A stretch of DNA of 64,000 bases from Limanda limanda (lineage: Eukaryota > Chordata > Actinopteri > Pleuronectiformes > Pleuronectidae): assembly GCF_963576545.1 (NCBI RefSeq), contig NC_083655.1:17126204-17190203 (forward strand). The letters are read 5' to 3'. Below are positions 61,146 to 64,000 of the stretch, one piece after another. A program made the translations under genes and the position numbers. Numbering within the stretch: the first letter of the stretch is position 1; each line of letters starts with the position of its first letter. A model generated the notes under the pieces. The model saw nothing but the letters and a program-made list of their open reading frames with translations, did not search any database and was not told where the DNA came from.

Positions 61146-61574
61146 CTCAGCTTCTTTTAGAAGTTCATATTTGCCATATTCTTTAGGATTTTATGGGCCA
61201 GACCGTTTCCGGCTGCCTTCCCAGATGTTAGGTTGCTACACTGGAGACGGACCACGGACGAGTGATGGAAAGACAAGCGATAAAGGGAACATCTGTGAGC
61301 ACAATGTGCTTTCTTTGTCTGCTTCGCTGTGAGCGTGCACGTGATGAGAATGTTGTAATTTGCACATGCCAGTGGTGAGGGTCAGAATGTAACACTGTCC
61401 CTGCTGAACAAACAGAACAGATGCAAACACTTGATGTATAAACAGAACTCCAGCCCCTGTTGGGTATGAAGTTACTCCAGGTCTGCAGGTCAAGCTCTTA
61501 CCTGTCAGGTTCTAAGAGGCAGAGTCCTACAGCTTGAAGAAAAAATATGTAGGGTCAAGAAAATTCACTCTTAT

Positions 61575-62080
61575 GTTGCATCCACACGGAACGTGAATGT
61601 CAGTGTTGTGTTCGGCTGGAGGATCCTTTGTGTTTACTGTAAGCAATTTGAGTTTACCCGACTCGGGAATATTCACCCGTTCTATTCCTGGAAAGAGGAG
61701 AGGAGGACAACTGGCTGAAGTGATTGCAGGTGCTTTGTTGTTCCTGTTGTGGAAACAGCAGAGAAGTCAGGGCTGTCGTGTGTGGGTCCTCCTCAGCAGG
61801 AGGCGCACACAGCTCGAGGGATTTCTCTGTCTGCTCCAGGAGCTGCATCTGGGTGACTGTTGTTTCCAGCACTACCTGAGGCTGACCAGTGGCCAGTTGA
61901 TGAACTGCTGATGGTGTCAGGATCTGTGAGTTTCATCCTAAATGCTGATCGGCTTTTGATTGGCAAAGTATTTCAACTCGAGCAAGTGAAGTGAATGATG
62001 CAAACTTTGTGTCTGTTGTGCCGCAAATGACACAAAATTTACTTCTATTCTACTTTGTATGTAAACACATCAGGTGTGAA
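61575..62080 (+). mobile_element. PIF/Harbinger-like element remnant with a transposase N-terminal fragment
   Basis: An open frame at 61597-61911 ends VWVLLSRRRTQLEGFLCLLQ and then ELHLGDCCFQHYLRLTSGQL. This resembles the WVHPI--R---GEFH-LV-ELR-D---F--Y-RM---QF segment at the N-terminus of PIF/Harbinger transposases. The catalytic DDE region is absent, so the frame is a truncated pseudogene. The flanks, beginning GCATCCACACGGAACGTGAA and ending CTTTGTATGTAAACACATCA, resemble those of fish Harbinger elements. The start codon chosen is arbitrary. Confidence 0.55.
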
Positions 62081-63561
62081 ATCAGTGTTTGGTTTAAACA
62101 CTTATTGAAAACAAACAGTTCCCTGTTTCTGAAGTCCTTGATAATCTCATCAACATGAGCTCTAACAACATCATAAATCTTCACATTTTAAAATATTTTA
62201 TAGACTAAACAATTGATCAAGTGAATATTTAGTGTTGATAACTAAACAAACATCATAACAACACAGCTTTCTTTTATCTCCAGTGATAGTGAGCCACCCG
62301 GTGACCTACTTGTGTAAAGTCCATGATGTGTGTGTCTATTTGTGGCACATGTTAATCACCAACCTGAAGGTCATTCAGCCCAGCAGCTACTGATCCAAAT
62401 GCACACCGTGAAATTACCTCTCTCAGGGCCAGAATTGGCCCCAACCGGGCTGCAGTATAGTCCCCAGATAGACTTCCTCTTCCTGCGCCAATTTAACCCG
62501 AGGCCATTTCCCATCATGCCACCCATGGAGTGTCACACAGTGCCTGGGACGAACCACAGCCCCGAAGGCGTCGGGTGGAGAAGACTTCCCCACAAACCAG
62601 GAGGAACACTCAAGATAACAAGTCTACACATGTGCCAGGAGTCACCGCCTCGTGAAAGCTCGGGCTTGAAGTTTTACATGAACATTTTATTTACACGCCA
62701 GTGGGATTTGAGGTCGCCATGAAGCCTGCGTCACGGCACATGAAGCAGTCTTTTGGTTCTGCTTCAGTTATGATGTAACTTCATTAAATTAATAAAAATG
62801 TTTCATTAAACTCTGTCTCCCCACGACTTTCAAAGTCAGTGATCACTGCAGATCACGCTACACGACTTCCTGGTGACGGAGGGTCAGGACACCGTCTTTC
62901 ACCAGGAGAATCCTGACATGTCCCCAAACTATGATTAATCCTGAACATACACAAAAGAAGAGAAAGTGAGTCGGACTGATCCTCTTCTTTGTCATCCTGC
63001 TACACACCAGGGTGGGGGAGGTGAAACTCTTATAGACCCTAGAAGAATAGAAAGCTGCTCGGGCCAGACCTTCTTTTTGTTTGAATCCGTCCGTGTCCAC
63101 TAGAAACCTAACGGAGACTGACAGACATTCTGTTTGTTGTGTCCGAACCTTAGCCGAGCTCCATGTCAAGTTCATGTGAGCTACACTTTGTAATACTTTG
63201 TCCTTTACACTCGACGGCTCCTCACCGCTACGTGAACCTTCACCACCTTCACCCTGTCCGATTCTCTGATTGACTTGTGTTGTGCCAACTCCAACTAGAT
63301 TTGAAAATCAGATCGGATTCTGTGATGTGTCTGCGACTCGTCTGTAACCCTCTTTGATCGCGTTTCTGAGGAGCTCATACATAGTAACTGGCGACTGACG
63401 GTAAATTCAGATTGGTTTAGGGTTTCGGCCATCTTCTCGTTCTTATTGCCTGTAACTTGGGGGCGGGGGGTGTACAGATACGCTGCTGTTAGAGATAATA
63501 TTGCGCAAACAGAAGCTATAATAAACTATTGAAGGTAATGGGACCTGTAACATTCTGCGCT

Positions 63562-63562
<1 letters not shown>

Positions 63563-63604
<42 letters not shown>

Positions 63605-63646
63605 ACACACACACACACTAACACACACACAAACACACACACACAC
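63563..63646 (+). repeat. Compound (AC)n microsatellite
   Basis: AC array broken by AGAC, CTAAC and CAAAC interruptions; total about 84 bases. Confidence 0.97.
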
Positions 63647-64000
63647 CCAGGACCCTCTACTTTTCAAGCAGCCCATCAGAGAGCCAGATTGAAAACAGAA
63701 GGTGTTCTGAGGGCTGTTTGATTGGTGACACATGCTGAAGGAAACCGTCAGGAATCACACAAGTTTCTTTTCTAGCTCCGGGAGCCTTTGATTCTTCAAA
63801 AAAAAAAACAGAATGGTCTGCATCTGTCCCACATGAGGCCGCTCCTCATACTTCTCTGCCACAACACTATTTACTTCCATCACATTAAACAAGTCGTGTG
63901 ACAGTCACCACAAGTTCACTGCAACGATAACCTGATAGTTTATAGCTGCACTCTCAGATCGCTGGCTAACATGTAAATATATATAAACAATCCAATCGAC

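Larger units (their letters stand above)
57921..64000. other. Intergenic region downstream of pard3
   Basis: No exon of another gene is recognisable. It holds a G13 tract (58416-58428), two copies of one teleost repeat, a large AC/GT inverted pair, a PIF/Harbinger remnant and an (AC)n array, listed separately. In mammals the next gene beyond the PARD3 3' end is NRP1; nothing resembling neuropilin is visible here. Confidence 0.6.

Noticed and set aside
57921..64000. Possible neighbouring gene (nrp1) downstream of pard3
   Set aside because: Mammalian synteny suggested it, but no CUB, F5/8-type C, MAM or transmembrane coding segment can be read here.

Overview
This window is vertebrate nuclear DNA, most probably from a ray-finned (teleost) fish. 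It has three short coding exons separated by kilobases of non-coding sequence with canonical GT-AG borders. It is rich in (GT)n/(AC)n arrays and carries V-SINE-like, non-LTR LINE, MITE and PIF/Harbinger-like remnants of the kinds usual in teleosts. There are no bacterial operons, CRISPR arrays or rRNA/tRNA genes. The species cannot be named from the sequence.

The only gene I can support is the 3' end of pard3, encoding the polarity scaffold Par-3, on the + strand. Its last three coding exons lie at 38428-38545, 46823-46944 and 54462-54885 (stop TGA at 54883-54885). They encode 220 residues of the Par-3 C-terminus. The exon phases agree exactly across both introns (8277 and 7517 bp). Which teleost paralogue (pard3aa or pard3ab type) is open.

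Layout: 1-38427 is upstream pard3 intron. It holds about ten (GT)n arrays all in the sense orientation, a MITE with visible terminal inverted repeats (11598-12053), two V-SINE copies (14464-14600, 23092-23350), two LINE remnants (16150-16427, 27945-28640), other repeats, and several AT-rich low-repeat blocks that look like candidate conserved non-coding elements. 38546-46822 and 46945-54461 are the last two introns. They hold a poly-C tract, a perfect DR1 nuclear-receptor half-site pair (48877-48889) and two common fish repeats. 54886 to about 57.9 kb is probable 3' UTR with several AATAAA signals. From there to 64000 I see intergenic sequence with two copies of one teleost repeat, a long (AC)n...(GT)n inverted pair and a PIF/Harbinger transposase remnant.

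I found no convincing undescribed system. The points most worth checking are a recursive-splice-like AG|GTGAGC junction at the start of the penultimate exon, the sense-strand GU-repeat bias of the intron (possible TDP-43/CELF binding), the AC/GT inverted pair, and the internally deleted LINE. Family calls rest on reading and memory of these families; no search was run.
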